Shown here piece after piece: positions 42,427 through 51,828 of a DNA stretch of 64,000 nucleotides. The position numbers and the translations under genes were made by a program. How positions within the stretch are numbered: position 1 is the stretch's first letter; each line of letters opens with the position of its first letter. This stretch comes from Gemmatimonadota bacterium (GTDB lineage Bacteria > Gemmatimonadota > Gemmatimonadetes > Gemmatimonadales > GWC2-71-9): the NCBI GenBank assembly GCA_029262195.1, contig JAJCZX010000030.1, positions 667,438-731,437 of the forward strand. The letters are read 5' to 3'. Under the pieces are notes generated by a model that searched no databases, was not told where the DNA came from, and saw nothing but the letters and a program-made list of their open reading frames with translations.

Positions 42427-43170
42427 CTATTGTACCGGAATTTCCAGAACTCCCATAATCCTCATTTCGTCCAACTCGCCAGTGCCCACGTCTGCCACCT
42501 GGGCACCATCAGCTAACAAAGACAGTCCTTCGGTACTTAAAGGCAGCCAAATAGTTAAGTCTACGGGGTTTTCGTTTCCAACAATCACGTTCAAACGATC
42601 CCCGGCCACAACGAATTCCACACCGTCCGACGACGCCGAGGCCCGCACCCCAATTCCGCTGGCCGGCCTTAGGAAAACATAAGAGGCTCCCAAAACGTTC
42701 ACGGTCACCCGTGACGTTGCCGGACGAAAGGAGATTGCGGATTCGCTTTCGGCCTCGGACGCAGCAGGTTCTGGCTCTGGCGCTACAGTGACCGGAATTG
42801 CGGGTGCATCGCTCGCCGTTTTTCCTATAACTGAGCGGATTGTGTCGGAGATCAAAGCTCCCAGGGGGCTCACCCCGACGACAACCAGTGTGATAATCGC
42901 GGCAGCCACAAGCCAAGAGTGTTTGGGAGGCGAGTTTTCTACGACAACGGCCCTCGATCCACAAAGGGAGGGCGGCACAGGAAAATCAGTTTGCAACAAC
43001 GCCTTTGTCAGCAAATTCGAATCGGCACTCAATCTGTTCAACGACTCTCTACACGGGAGACATGTTGCGATGTGTGTCCGGGCAACAGCCACGTCAGCAG
43101 GCGAAAGGCAACCGTCGATCAGACCCACTAACGCCGCGACATCGATGTGATTATTGGGTGTGGCAGTCAT
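42427..43170 (-). CDS. Zinc-finger anti-sigma factor
   Basis: The 247-residue protein has an N-terminal zinc-binding anti-sigma domain with H33-x3-C37-x2-C40, one membrane helix (about 86-107: WLVAAAIITLVVVGVSPLGAL), and a periplasmic C-terminal beta-rich domain after a Pro/Glu-rich linker. Its start overlaps the ECF sigma gene by 4 nt. It should hold the sigma factor at the membrane and release it when its outer domain senses a signal. The upstream partner is a TonB receptor, recalling FecA-FecI-FecR type systems, although the domain is ZAS type rather than FecR type. Confidence 0.85.
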   Translation of the reverse strand: MTATPNNHIDVAALVGLIDGCLSPADVAVARTHIATCLPCRESLNRLSADSNLLTKALLQTDFPVPPSLCGSRAVVVENSPPKHSWLVAAAIITLVVVGVSPLGALISDTIRSVIGKTASDAPAIPVTVAPEPEPAASEAESESAISFRPATSRVTVNVLGASYVFLRPASGIGVRASASSDGVEFVVAGDRLNVIVGNENPVDLTIWLPLSTEGLSLLADGAQVADVGTGELDEMRIMGVLEIPVQ

Positions 43171-43658
43171 GCTATCAACTCCCTTACATGTACCAGGTGT
43201 TTTGCAAGGTTTGCGAGGGCGCGGGCGATCAACGTCCCCACTGATCCAGTCGTTGTCCCAACCGCCTCGGCGATTTCTTTGTGGCTGAAGCCTTCTTCTC
43301 TCATAAGCAGGACTGTTCGATCTCGTTCTGTCAGGTTGTCCAGCGCCTCTCTCACCATTTTCCGGAGGTCTGTCTTTTCGAGGACTTGATCTGGAGCGAC
43401 AGGAGTCGTCGGTTCAAGGACATCTCCGTGCACCACGGTCAACTCACTCCGCCGAGTCGCGATCCGGGATTCGTCTTTCATGAGGTTGGTAACGACCGAG
43501 TAGAGCCACTGCCGCACCTTTTCGACTCCGGTCGTTTTGGATAGTCGAACGTAGGCTTCCTGAACAACGTCTTCCGCGAAATCTGGATCGCCAGAGTAAC
43601 GCGACGCGTAGCGAAAAAGTTCGGTCCGGTATTCATCGTAGGCCTCCTCGAAATCCAT
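43167..43658 (-). CDS. ECF RNA polymerase sigma factor
   Basis: This 163-residue protein has sigma region 2 (LFRYASRYSGDPDFAEDVVQEAYVRL ... in two parts) and region 4 (LDNLTERDRTVLLMREEGFSHKEIAEAVGTTTGSVGTLIARA). It starts at the base after the TonB receptor stop (TAG-ATG) and overlaps the anti-sigma gene by 4 nt, so the three genes form one operon. It probably directs transcription of its own operon or of nearby genes such as the small lipoproteins; the target promoter is not proven. Confidence 0.92.
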   Translation of the reverse strand: MDFEEAYDEYRTELFRYASRYSGDPDFAEDVVQEAYVRLSKTTGVEKVRQWLYSVVTNLMKDESRIATRRSELTVVHGDVLEPTTPVAPDQVLEKTDLRKMVREALDNLTERDRTVLLMREEGFSHKEIAEAVGTTTGSVGTLIARALANLAKHLVHVRELIA

Positions 43659-46112
43659 CTAGAAAGCGGCTCGAAAACCGATGATGGGGAGGATGGGCAA
43701 ACCGTCCTCGAAATGGTCCTGGAGTTGCCTCGAAGATCCTCGGACGATGCCATCTTCAACAATCGTACGGGGCCCAGATATGTTGTAAACGGATTTGTTG
43801 TTTTGATTCAAAACGTTGGTGAGCCGAAAGTATATGCCCAGGTCCCAGGTTCGATAGGAATGAGTCCAGTCGATGAGCAAATTAATCGTGGAGAACCACG
43901 GGGCCCTGCGGTCGTTTGGCGCTCCGACCACCGGATTTTCAATCACACAAGGAAATTCAGTATTGCAAACCAAGACGTTTGGCGTCAGCCTCGTGAATGG
44001 TGTCCCGGAGGCAATATTCGACGTGATCCCGAGTGTCAGAGATCGGGAAACTCGGAGCGAACCAGTGAGGGAAAAAACGTGGGCCCTGTCATTGTCCGAG
44101 GCGAACTCAAAGCCTTCGAAGAGAGTACGGGAACGAGAAAAAGTGTATGCCAAAGAGCCGGTAAGCCTACCGCTGAGTTTGCGTGCCGACAGCTCAAGTC
44201 CGCGACTAATCGTCGCACCGAAAACTGGTCCTTCACGGCCCGAAACTGGGCCAGGTTGAGGCGGGCGGATCCCGACACCTCCAGTCTCCCGGGAATAGAC
44301 TGATGCACCAATGAGAACTCCACCATCGAGCCAGCGCTCGACGGTCATCGACCAGAGGTCAGATACGAGAGCTGGTAGCGAATCCCCTGCCAACACCCAG
44401 ACGTGAAGCGGGTTTAAGTCGCCACCCGTAGGTCCGGGGCCAACCGTACCAATTGTTTGAGCGTATTGGAACGCCCGTCCGAACGTCACAGAGATTGTAG
44501 TCCTTCTCTCGGGCAACAAAAATCGAGCGACGAGATGCGGCGCGAACCGGACACTGGAGGTGTTCAAGAACTTCCCCCCAACTTCGGCCTTGAGGCCTGC
44601 CTCAACTATTAAGTCGGAAGCGAAGGCCATCCTTTTTTGCACCCAACCACCCACCCGGGTCAGTTGGTTTGAGAACCCGATAGAGTCATAGCTGAGAGGT
44701 TGACGAAAAAAACTGGGAGCGGCCCCCGTATGGTCAATCGATTGGTCTGTCACTTCGTAACCAATCGAATAGGAGTTCGCAAGCTGAATTCCGGTTGGCC
44801 GCAATTCGCCTCGAACAAGAACGTGCTTTATCTCGTTTTCAGTTGGTACACCCCAGGACCTGGAATCTTGCAAGCCCCAAAATCGGCTGACACCCACCGA
44901 CATTTCCAACTCCGACGAACCGAACGAGTGAAGGTATCCCGCCCGCCCCAGGTCATTGCCCCATCCAAATCTACGCGGCGAAAAAAGAGCGGAGTCGGAA
45001 GGGGAGGAACGGGAATCAATTAACCGGGCCCGGTTAGAAAAAACATCAGTAGCTGACATTCCAGAAACAGACAGTACCCCTCGCCTACCCACATTCTGAT
45101 CTATGCGCCCGGTAACGTCTCGAAGGGTGTAGTCAAGAGCGGAACCTGCAACAATGTCTGCTACACTCATCCTACCAGCCAAGACCCAACTGGTAGCACC
45201 ACCGAACGCGGTTCCATCCATCGCTAGTCGCGCGCTGAATAGCCCCAATTCAGCTACTCCGTCCATTTTATCGTCCCGCCCGCTACGGGATTTCAATTGT
45301 AATACCCCTGCGGCGCCGTCTCCGGTGTTTACCGGCCGCGCACCTGGATGGTAGAACGCGCTGCCCAGGATATCCGTGTTGACGCTCGAAAACGCCCCGT
45401 ACAAATGGACCGGATTGTAAAGAGGCAACCCGTCAAAGGTGACCCTGGTTTGATCCCAGGAGGCCCCCCTTGTCCGCAACTCGGCGGACAGGGCATCGCG
45501 AAAAGACACGCCTGGTATCGACCTGAGCGTACGAAAAATGTCGGACTCCCCAACTGATCCAACCTCTTGCACGTCGCTTTGAGTAATCCCCCTGGTATCA
45601 CCAGAAAGGAACGCTGCCTGCCGATACTGCTCAAGGGTTACACGTTCCCATTGCGCACCAATATCCAACTCCGCGGCGCGACTAAAAGGTTCTTCAGGAG
45701 CCTGTTGCGACTCAACCCGTTCGAGCTGCACGGGGATTATCTCCAATCCAACAGATAATCTCAGAGCCGACTGAGCTACGTCAACGTCCACCTGCTGCGG
45801 CCGATATCCCAGTCGTCGGACAAGCAATCTGTAAGTACCCGGCACGAGATCGTCAAACCTGTACGCTCCCTTTTCGTCCGTCACAGCCGTGCGGGATGCT
45901 CTAAGAAACGGAGAAACCCGGGACGTACTCATGATAATGCCGCCAGGGGAGGGCTCCAGAACCACGGAAGCACCGAGTAAAGGCGCCGAGTTGTTTGCGT
46001 CCAGGACGCGTCCGCCCACCGTCCCGCTGCGGTCCTGGGCCAGTGCAACCTGGTTCGAACCAAATATCAAAATGGCAATCAGTCCTAGTCCGCAATTTTT
46101 CACACGTTTCAT
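43659..46112 (-). CDS. TonB-dependent outer-membrane receptor with carboxypeptidase-regulatory-like domain
   Basis: The 817-residue protein has a signal peptide (to about 26), a carboxypeptidase-regulatory-like beta-sandwich (about 30-115: GTVGGRVLDANNSAPLLGASVVL, AYRFDDLVPGTYRLLVRRLGY), a plug domain (about 180-270) and a beta-barrel ending in the outer-membrane-type terminal Phe (GFRAAF). Such receptors import siderophores, glycans or peptides using TonB energy. It begins an operon with an ECF sigma and an anti-sigma factor. A palindrome with internal TATA elements lies 62-91 bp upstream and is shared with a divergent lipoprotein gene. Confidence 0.9.
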   Translation of the reverse strand: MKRVKNCGLGLIAILIFGSNQVALAQDRSGTVGGRVLDANNSAPLLGASVVLEPSPGGIIMSTSRVSPFLRASRTAVTDEKGAYRFDDLVPGTYRLLVRRLGYRPQQVDVDVAQSALRLSVGLEIIPVQLERVESQQAPEEPFSRAAELDIGAQWERVTLEQYRQAAFLSGDTRGITQSDVQEVGSVGESDIFRTLRSIPGVSFRDALSAELRTRGASWDQTRVTFDGLPLYNPVHLYGAFSSVNTDILGSAFYHPGARPVNTGDGAAGVLQLKSRSGRDDKMDGVAELGLFSARLAMDGTAFGGATSWVLAGRMSVADIVAGSALDYTLRDVTGRIDQNVGRRGVLSVSGMSATDVFSNRARLIDSRSSPSDSALFSPRRFGWGNDLGRAGYLHSFGSSELEMSVGVSRFWGLQDSRSWGVPTENEIKHVLVRGELRPTGIQLANSYSIGYEVTDQSIDHTGAAPSFFRQPLSYDSIGFSNQLTRVGGWVQKRMAFASDLIVEAGLKAEVGGKFLNTSSVRFAPHLVARFLLPERRTTISVTFGRAFQYAQTIGTVGPGPTGGDLNPLHVWVLAGDSLPALVSDLWSMTVERWLDGGVLIGASVYSRETGGVGIRPPQPGPVSGREGPVFGATISRGLELSARKLSGRLTGSLAYTFSRSRTLFEGFEFASDNDRAHVFSLTGSLRVSRSLTLGITSNIASGTPFTRLTPNVLVCNTEFPCVIENPVVGAPNDRRAPWFSTINLLIDWTHSYRTWDLGIYFRLTNVLNQNNKSVYNISGPRTIVEDGIVRGSSRQLQDHFEDGLPILPIIGFRAAF

Positions 46113-46173
46113 TTAACCATCCAGTTTCAGGGGCCGGCCTCAATTCCAAGATTGAGACGATTCACTACCCGAG

Positions 46174-46203
46174 TTTCTGACGTTTATACTATCATGTCAG
46201 AAA
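46174..46203. promoter_or_regulatory. Shared palindromic operator of TonB receptor and lipoprotein genes
   Basis: TTTCTGAC (46174-46181) and GTCAGAAA (46196-46203) form a perfect 8-bp dyad with a 14-bp centre holding TATACT (+) and TATAAA (-) elements. It sits 61 bp before both the TonB receptor and the lipoprotein start codons. A near copy lies at 46831-46858. Confidence 0.65.
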
Positions 46204-46264
46204 TGAGTGCCCTCGAACGTCAAATCCGAGGAACAAACACTCACTTCACAGATTGAGGCAAACA

Positions 46265-46717
46265 ATGAGAAGCATTCACAAGCTGGCCGTTTTACTACTT
46301 CTGGCTACCACGTCTGTTTCGACGGGCTGCTCGGATTCGCTTAGTCCGGAAGAGCAGGCTATACAGGAAGCCGTCGGGGACTACGTAGCTGATAACAGCG
46401 GGGGAATTTTTCGAATAGAAAACACAGCAGGGAACATCGTTCAGGATTTATTGGCGGCAGGGAGCAGACTTCGGTTGAAGCTCAACGCGGACGGCACGAC
46501 CGAGGGCCAAATGTTCATCCCTGGCAGTTCAGAAAACGGAGACGACTTCGACGCAAACATGGCAGGCAGGTGGTCAATTGCTGGCACGACAATCCGATTT
46601 ACTCAGCTGGCCGACACCTTTGTAAAGGATACTCCGTTTGAGAAAGACGGAGACACCCTTGCCAGCCACTCAAATTTGAGTGACGGACTAACCCTAGTTA
46701 CCCGACTCGTTCGATAA
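46265..46717 (+). CDS. Small lipoprotein, paralogue 1
   Basis: The 150-residue product from ATG 46265 has a lipoprotein signal (LAVLLLLATTSVSTGC with the lipid-accepting Cys). The mature part has alternating patterns of a small beta-rich domain: LRLKLNADGTTEGQMFIPG, MAGRWSIAGTTIRFTQ, ending LTLVTRLVR. I do not recognise the family. It resembles the product of 46916-47350 in the same positions (GxW-x-I, DxL-xxRLVR), so the two genes are tandem paralogues. It diverges from the TonB receptor gene and shares its palindromic operator, which suggests co-regulation with that system. Confidence 0.75.
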   Translation: MRSIHKLAVLLLLATTSVSTGCSDSLSPEEQAIQEAVGDYVADNSGGIFRIENTAGNIVQDLLAAGSRLRLKLNADGTTEGQMFIPGSSENGDDFDANMAGRWSIAGTTIRFTQLADTFVKDTPFEKDGDTLASHSNLSDGLTLVTRLVR

Positions 46718-46721
46718 AAGA

Positions 46722-46753
46722 GAAGGCGGGAGCGTGTCACCGCTCCCGCCTTC
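46722..46753 (+). terminator. Strong hairpin after lipoprotein gene
   Basis: GAAGGCGGGAGCG (46722-46734) pairs perfectly with CGCTCCCGCCTTC (46741-46753), loop 6 nt, starting 5 nt after the stop. The following sequence is only weakly T-rich. Confidence 0.7.
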
Positions 46754-46829
46754 CTACCTCAGTTTGTTCTATCGTCCATTCTTAAAGTTCGTTCGCACCC
46801 TATCAATGTTGAGACGAATGATCGCGAGC

Positions 46830-46859
46830 ATTTCTGAGGAAAAACCGAATGTCAGAAAT
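46830..46859 (+). promoter_or_regulatory. Second copy of the lipoprotein operator
   Basis: ATTTCTGA (46830-46837) and TCAGAAAT (46852-46859) form a dyad; the right arm ATGTCAGAAAT (46849-46859) is an 11-bp exact copy of 46194-46204. It lies 57 bp before the second lipoprotein ATG, close to the 61-bp distance of the first. Confidence 0.6.
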
Positions 46860-46915
46860 CGCTACCGTGAAACGTCACCTTTGGCAACACCATCACTTCA
46901 ACAATAATAGAAATT

Positions 46916-47350
46916 ATGAAAAACAACCCAATTTTAGTTCAGTTTATGTTTGGCGCGATTGTGATCTTGTCAGGGTGTACGAACGGTACCGACCCGATTT
47001 CAGAAACCAACAACATTTTGACCGGCACCTATATTGCCAGTGGCGCCGTCGGAATCATGATGACGACGGACCCTACTATTGATCTTCTGGCACTCGGAAA
47101 TGACTTCGAGGTAACATTGTCAGAAGACGAAACCATGAGCGGCATTTTTTTGGCGGTCGACCCCGATGGTGAAGGCACTCACGTTTTCGATCTAGGCGGC
47201 AAATGGGAGATAAAGCAAGGCGTCGTTCAATTGTCACCAGACGATGTTGACAGTTTTCTTCACGATATGGTCTTCGAGATAGAAAACGGGGCATTGTTCG
47301 GCGAACTGACCAAAGACGACCCGCTGACGATCCGCCTCGTGAGGCAGTAA
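46916..47350 (+). CDS. Small lipoprotein, paralogue 2
   Basis: The 144-residue protein has a lipoprotein signal (FMFGAIVILSGC, Cys 21). The mature domain is acidic and beta-rich, with FEVTLSEDETMSGIFLAVDPDG, LGGKWEIKQGVVQLSPDDVDSF and the ending DPLTIRLVRQ, aligning by eye to the preceding paralogue (46265-46717). The family is not recognised. It has its own copy of the upstream palindrome. It ends 38 nt before the convergent outer-membrane barrel gene. Confidence 0.75.
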   Translation: MKNNPILVQFMFGAIVILSGCTNGTDPISETNNILTGTYIASGAVGIMMTTDPTIDLLALGNDFEVTLSEDETMSGIFLAVDPDGEGTHVFDLGGKWEIKQGVVQLSPDDVDSFLHDMVFEIENGALFGELTKDDPLTIRLVRQ

Positions 47351-47388
47351 CCCTCGACTGGGATTTTGCCGTGGATCACCCACCCCCG

Positions 47389-48597
47389 TTAAAAGTATCT
47401 TCTAAGTGCCAACCCCACGTAGTCGTCCTGCCTCAAACCGTACAGGAAATCCTCAGGCGCCGCACCGAAAAAGACTCGCGTTTCGAGCGTGACAATCCAA
47501 TCGCTGCCAAACCTCCGGCTTCCTTCGACTGAAAGAAGGTTTCCGTCTCCTTCAACATCCGCGACTACAAATGCGAGGAGCTCACTGCTCTGTACATCAT
47601 TGAAAGCCAGCCTTCCACCGAACGTCACGTCACCCTCGAATGGCGTGGTGGCAGCATCGCCTCTGTCATCAAACAAATATTCCGAAAGAAGCCCTAGGTC
47701 CGCGTTGGTTCCAAGCACCTGGGGAATCGTGTACTCAAACCCGCCGGCGAACGCCCAGTATCGACCAAGTTGAACGTCCCGGGTTAGCCCCTCGAGCTTC
47801 AGTAGCCACCCACCTGAGGTATACTGTCCTTCGACTCCCAGCTGCTCCATTTGTTCATAAAAGGGAGTGAGGGCCACGCCGCCCCTGTCATTGAGCACAG
47901 GTTCTAAACGTGGATCGCGGTTGGTGCCGTCAAAATAGGACACGGCCAGATCGAAACTCCCGATGTAGTGAGACCATCTCACAGCCCAATCGAAATGATG
48001 TTCCTCGGCACCCGACTGGTAACGGACATCGTCTTCATCCACCAACACCGATTGCCGCAGTCGACCATCGGTTCCTTGAAACGTTCGTTCTCTGAAATAC
48101 GGCAGTGCGAACAACTCCACCGTTCCCCAGGGCCTGATGAACGCGGCATTTACCATCGGCTGGCCGAGCTTGTCTTCCCCATCCACGTTCTCAACGAGAT
48201 CGGTCTGGTTGATTACGTCCACGAGGTGTAGAGACTCGGTTACTCCCCAGAAGACCTTCCTCAAACCAACACGCAATTCCCATGATTCGAAAACGTACTG
48301 CCAGCTCAATTCTCGAAGGTCGAAATGAGTACGTTCTTTGTCAGCGAAGTCCAAACGCACGAAAGGTTCGACCGTTATCGATTGCCTTCGGTCGTCCCAT
48401 TCGCGGTAGAACTCGGCTTCAAGTGACACCGAGGCATCGTGACGATCCTGGCCCGAAAAGAGAGGCCCCTTGAAGTAACCCCGGGATTCTAATCCAACTT
48501 CGGCGGTTAGTTGAGCACGGACCGGCCCTTGCGGGATGAGCGCAAGCGCAAACGCCAGGGGAAACACACCCTGACGCCAACTCCTTCTGTGGGACAT
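47389..48597 (-). CDS. Outer-membrane beta-barrel protein of an RND/LolA-like export operon
   Basis: The 402-residue product has a signal peptide ending PVRAQ and repeated amphipathic strands with aromatic girdles, ending YVGLALRRYF, an outer-membrane-type C-terminus. It resembles the DUF1302-like barrels found beside MMPL/RND transporters, but the family call is tentative. It is the last gene of the operon TetR?-RND-LolA-like-barrel, 4 nt after the LolA-like gene. Together they probably move a lipid or hydrophobic compound across the envelope, with this protein in the outer membrane. Confidence 0.7.
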   Translation of the reverse strand: MSHRRSWRQGVFPLAFALALIPQGPVRAQLTAEVGLESRGYFKGPLFSGQDRHDASVSLEAEFYREWDDRRQSITVEPFVRLDFADKERTHFDLRELSWQYVFESWELRVGLRKVFWGVTESLHLVDVINQTDLVENVDGEDKLGQPMVNAAFIRPWGTVELFALPYFRERTFQGTDGRLRQSVLVDEDDVRYQSGAEEHHFDWAVRWSHYIGSFDLAVSYFDGTNRDPRLEPVLNDRGGVALTPFYEQMEQLGVEGQYTSGGWLLKLEGLTRDVQLGRYWAFAGGFEYTIPQVLGTNADLGLLSEYLFDDRGDAATTPFEGDVTFGGRLAFNDVQSSELLAFVVADVEGDGNLLSVEGSRRFGSDWIVTLETRVFFGAAPEDFLYGLRQDDYVGLALRRYF

Positions 48598-48601
48598 TTA
48601 A

Positions 48602-49405
48602 CTACCTGGCTCGCCGGAGGGAATTCTGATCGAAGTCGCGATCAGACAACCCCGTTCCGAAGTCGAAATTCCTCCACATCAGGGTAGTACTTTTTCCGGT
48701 CTGGTGATTGACCATGTCCATTTGATCCGCTCTCCAGTACCGACCTTCGTATTGCTGGTAACCGGCGTAGCTGAGCGTTTTCATCAGCACGTTCCGCCGG
48801 TCGTAGAAATCGACCTTCATGACCCTGTACTCCACCTGGTCAAACCAAACTAACTGGCGGGTGTACCCAGAATTCTCGTCAACCGGCACTCTTTCAACCA
48901 CGAAGGTGGGTGTACCATCCAGATCTTCCTCACTAACAAATCGGTAGTCGGAGTATTTCTCAACTTCCTGTGAAGAAATATCTTCGTAAGCGAACTCGCT
49001 CCCCATGAAGGGCCCGGCTTTGTTGTTCGACGCAATGCGTTTCACGCGACGTAGCGCTGGCAGATACAACCACTGGTCGTCGCTGCCAATACGGTGACTG
49101 AAAGAAAGCAGAGCGGTACCCTGCACATCTCTCGGGCGATCGAAAATCACGAGGGTCTTGTCGCCATCGTCGAGAACTTCGAGAGTTCGATTCCGGATTT
49201 CTCTGGTGCTTTCCTCACCGTGGCGGTTTCTCAAAACCATCGTCATCTCAGACGTAAAGTCACCAAAGCCACTGTCTCTTCGTTCCGCTTCGATCGCTAT
49301 TTCCAGCCCGCGACCACCATCGTCCTGGGCAACCGCGACGGAACCCGCGGCGAGTGATCCTAGCGTTGAGGCCATAACTGTGCTCATAAATCTTTTATAA
49401 ATCAT
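48602..49405 (-). CDS. Outer-membrane lipoprotein-sorting (LolA-like) protein
   Basis: From ATG 49405 the protein has 267 residues with a signal peptide ending SVAVAQD. It shows the LolA-like fold common beside RND transporters: FGDFTSEMTMVLRNRHGEESTREI, KTLVIFDRPRDVQGTALLSF, DDQWLYLPALRRVKRI, and YWRADQMDMVNHQTGKSTTLMW. It should carry a lipidic substrate through the periplasm between the inner-membrane RND protein and the outer-membrane barrel. The start is chosen 7 nt after the RND stop; the frame upstream to 49438 overlaps RND. Confidence 0.85.
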   Translation of the reverse strand: MIYKRFMSTVMASTLGSLAAGSVAVAQDDGGRGLEIAIEAERRDSGFGDFTSEMTMVLRNRHGEESTREIRNRTLEVLDDGDKTLVIFDRPRDVQGTALLSFSHRIGSDDQWLYLPALRRVKRIASNNKAGPFMGSEFAYEDISSQEVEKYSDYRFVSEEDLDGTPTFVVERVPVDENSGYTRQLVWFDQVEYRVMKVDFYDRRNVLMKTLSYAGYQQYEGRYWRADQMDMVNHQTGKSTTLMWRNFDFGTGLSDRDFDQNSLRRAR

Positions 49406-49412
49406 TTCTCTT

Positions 49413-51782
49413 TTACCTGCTTGCTTTGATCGGTTCATTTACAACTCCATCGAAATCGACTTCACTGGTCTTAAACTGGCGATGCCTGGCCTCGACTCTC
49501 AAAAGAAGAGGAGGCAACATAAAGAACTCCGTAAGGAGTGCCAGTAGAATGGTCACAGCAGTCAATCGCCCCATACTCGCATTGATATCGAAGGCCGAAA
49601 AAGATAGGATAGAGAATCCAACAACGAGGATCACCGACGTTATCACGATCGCGCTTCCCACCGTGTGGAACGCGTAGCGAACACTTTCTTCAGGTCCGAG
49701 ACCTTTTTCTTTGCGGGCACGGAAATACTTGGAGAGAAAGTGCACCGTATCGTCCACCACGATTCCGAACGTCATGGCTGCAACCACTGAAAGCGCAATA
49801 TTGATCCTCCCGACAAACACTCCCCATAAGCCGAATGCAACTACGGCTGGCGCCAGATTTGGTATCAAACTCAACAACCCAAATTTCCAACTCTTAAAGG
49901 CAATAACCAGTACAATTGAAACCAACGCAAACGCAACCGTAGTCCCTGTGAGCATACCCTTGATGTTCCTCTCGGAAATGTGAGAGAACATCACCGCTGC
50001 ACCAGCACCCTCTGAAACCATTGAGGGCGTGCCGTTGGCAATCAACCATTGCCTTCCGGCGGCGGACAATTCGCGGAGTTCTCGGGACGTGATGTCCCCC
50101 GCAATGACCGTTACTCTGGTTGCCGATTTGTCGACATTAATTTGATTGTTCAAATCCAAGCCGTACGGCAACGACATTTCGTAGAGCAACAGATACTGTG
50201 CCGCCAGGTCGCGATTGTCCGGCAAGACATGCCACGCCGGATCGTCGCCGTGCATACTCTTGTTGAGGCGCGCCATTGTCTCAGGTAGAGCCACCACCTG
50301 AATCACGTTTGGCTGCTCTCTGTACCAGTCCGCGAATTGCTGGATCGTCTGCAAATACTCGGGCTCTGAAATGCCACCGCTCTGCCCCGACTCAACTGAA
50401 AAATCGATCTGATAGACACCGGTGAGGTTCGCAGAACTAAAGTCAGAATCAACGCGAAACTGAATTGAACTATCGAAATAGTCTACGAATTGATCGTTCA
50501 ATTCGTTTCTTGACACCATGACGGCGAACACAACAACAATAGCTGCCGAACCCCATAACAAACCTTTGTGGCTCCGCACCACGAATTCGGCGAACCGGTC
50601 TACCAAACTCACCCGATCTACCTCCACAACCCTGGAGCGAATCGGAAGAATAGCCAGCAGAGCAGGGAGCATCGTCACTGAAAAGAAAAACGCGAAGACG
50701 ACACCAACTGCCGTGATGTTCCCGAGATCCCGGAAGGGGGGCGAGTCACTGAAATTCATCGACAGGAAGCCAATGGATGTCGTGAGACTCGTCAAGAACA
50801 CGGGTTGCATATTGATTCGCAAACTGTCGACGATGGCCTCACGTTTGTTCATGCCATGGCGCATGCCGGTGAGCATGCTCACAAGGATGTGAATGCTATC
50901 GGCCACGGCGAGAGTCATGATCATTGTGGGAGCAATCGCCGAGGGCGGAGTCAAACGCACTCCAATCCAGCCTGCCAGCCCCATCGCGGTGACAACCGAG
51001 GCGGCGATGACCACGACGGTCACGCCGGTTGCAGTAAAAGACCGTAGAGAGAAGAACATCACCAGAATGATCCCCAGATACATCAGCGGCACCAATTTTT
51101 GCATGTCTGCGATGCCGTTTTCGCTGAAGGCATTATTCAGCATCGCCATTCCGGTCAAGTAGGTGTTGATGTTCGGGTTTTCGGCCTCCAGCTCAGAGGC
51201 AAGCTGCCTGGCATAGGCAACAGCCCGAGCCGTTTCATCAAGCTCTTGCCCGGGAAGTTGCAGCGTGACGTTAACACCGGTTACGTGACCAGATTCTGAC
51301 ACGACTCTCTTGACCAGGAGCGGTTCTGCGAGCGCAATTTCCTTGATTTCCTCCAATCGATCCTGATCGAGCGACTCGGCGTTTGCAACAAGATCGGCTA
51401 CCACCAGGTCATCGCCGTCGGCGGAAACATGCTGGAAGTTGGTGAGGGCATCCACGCGGGAAGCGAAGGGTATCTGCCATGATTTTACAGTGAGGTCCTC
51501 AATCGCCGCCAGGGTGGGGCCTGTAAACACCGTACCATCTGTCGGTTCAAGGACGATCAATATGTTGATCGTGTTTGTATAGATGTCCTGCAACGCTTCA
51601 AACGCGGACAACTGAGGGTTTTCTTCGCCGAAAAAATCCCGATAGTCGTCCGAGAAGACCAGGTTTCGGCCGCCGGCTCCTGCAGCCAACATCACCATGA
51701 TGCTCCCTATCAAAACCGGGAAGCGCCATTTAACTATCCAGCGCGCAAATGCTGCAGCGCGCCCGTTACCATTATGTTCCAT
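49413..51782 (-). CDS. RND/MMPL-family transporter
   Basis: The protein of 789 residues from ATG 51782 (TTG 51788 is the alternative; GGAG is upstream of both) has two repeats of one helix, a large periplasmic loop and a five-helix bundle. Characteristic parts are MTLAVADSIHILVSMLTGMRHGMNKREAIVDSL in the first bundle and MTFGIVVDDTVHFLSKYFRARKEKG in the second, each with the acidic residue that takes part in proton coupling. Such MMPL/HpnN-like proteins export lipids or hopanoids using proton flow. It is followed by LolA-like and barrel genes. The TetR gene upstream (46 nt) probably controls it. Confidence 0.88.
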   Translation of the reverse strand: MEHNGNGRAAAFARWIVKWRFPVLIGSIMVMLAAGAGGRNLVFSDDYRDFFGEENPQLSAFEALQDIYTNTINILIVLEPTDGTVFTGPTLAAIEDLTVKSWQIPFASRVDALTNFQHVSADGDDLVVADLVANAESLDQDRLEEIKEIALAEPLLVKRVVSESGHVTGVNVTLQLPGQELDETARAVAYARQLASELEAENPNINTYLTGMAMLNNAFSENGIADMQKLVPLMYLGIILVMFFSLRSFTATGVTVVVIAASVVTAMGLAGWIGVRLTPPSAIAPTMIMTLAVADSIHILVSMLTGMRHGMNKREAIVDSLRINMQPVFLTSLTTSIGFLSMNFSDSPPFRDLGNITAVGVVFAFFFSVTMLPALLAILPIRSRVVEVDRVSLVDRFAEFVVRSHKGLLWGSAAIVVVFAVMVSRNELNDQFVDYFDSSIQFRVDSDFSSANLTGVYQIDFSVESGQSGGISEPEYLQTIQQFADWYREQPNVIQVVALPETMARLNKSMHGDDPAWHVLPDNRDLAAQYLLLYEMSLPYGLDLNNQINVDKSATRVTVIAGDITSRELRELSAAGRQWLIANGTPSMVSEGAGAAVMFSHISERNIKGMLTGTTVAFALVSIVLVIAFKSWKFGLLSLIPNLAPAVVAFGLWGVFVGRINIALSVVAAMTFGIVVDDTVHFLSKYFRARKEKGLGPEESVRYAFHTVGSAIVITSVILVVGFSILSFSAFDINASMGRLTAVTILLALLTEFFMLPPLLLRVEARHRQFKTSEVDFDGVVNEPIKASR

Positions 51783-51828
51783 TTTCAAAATGCTCCATGT
51801 TTAGTTCCCCACTTACAATGGCGGGATT

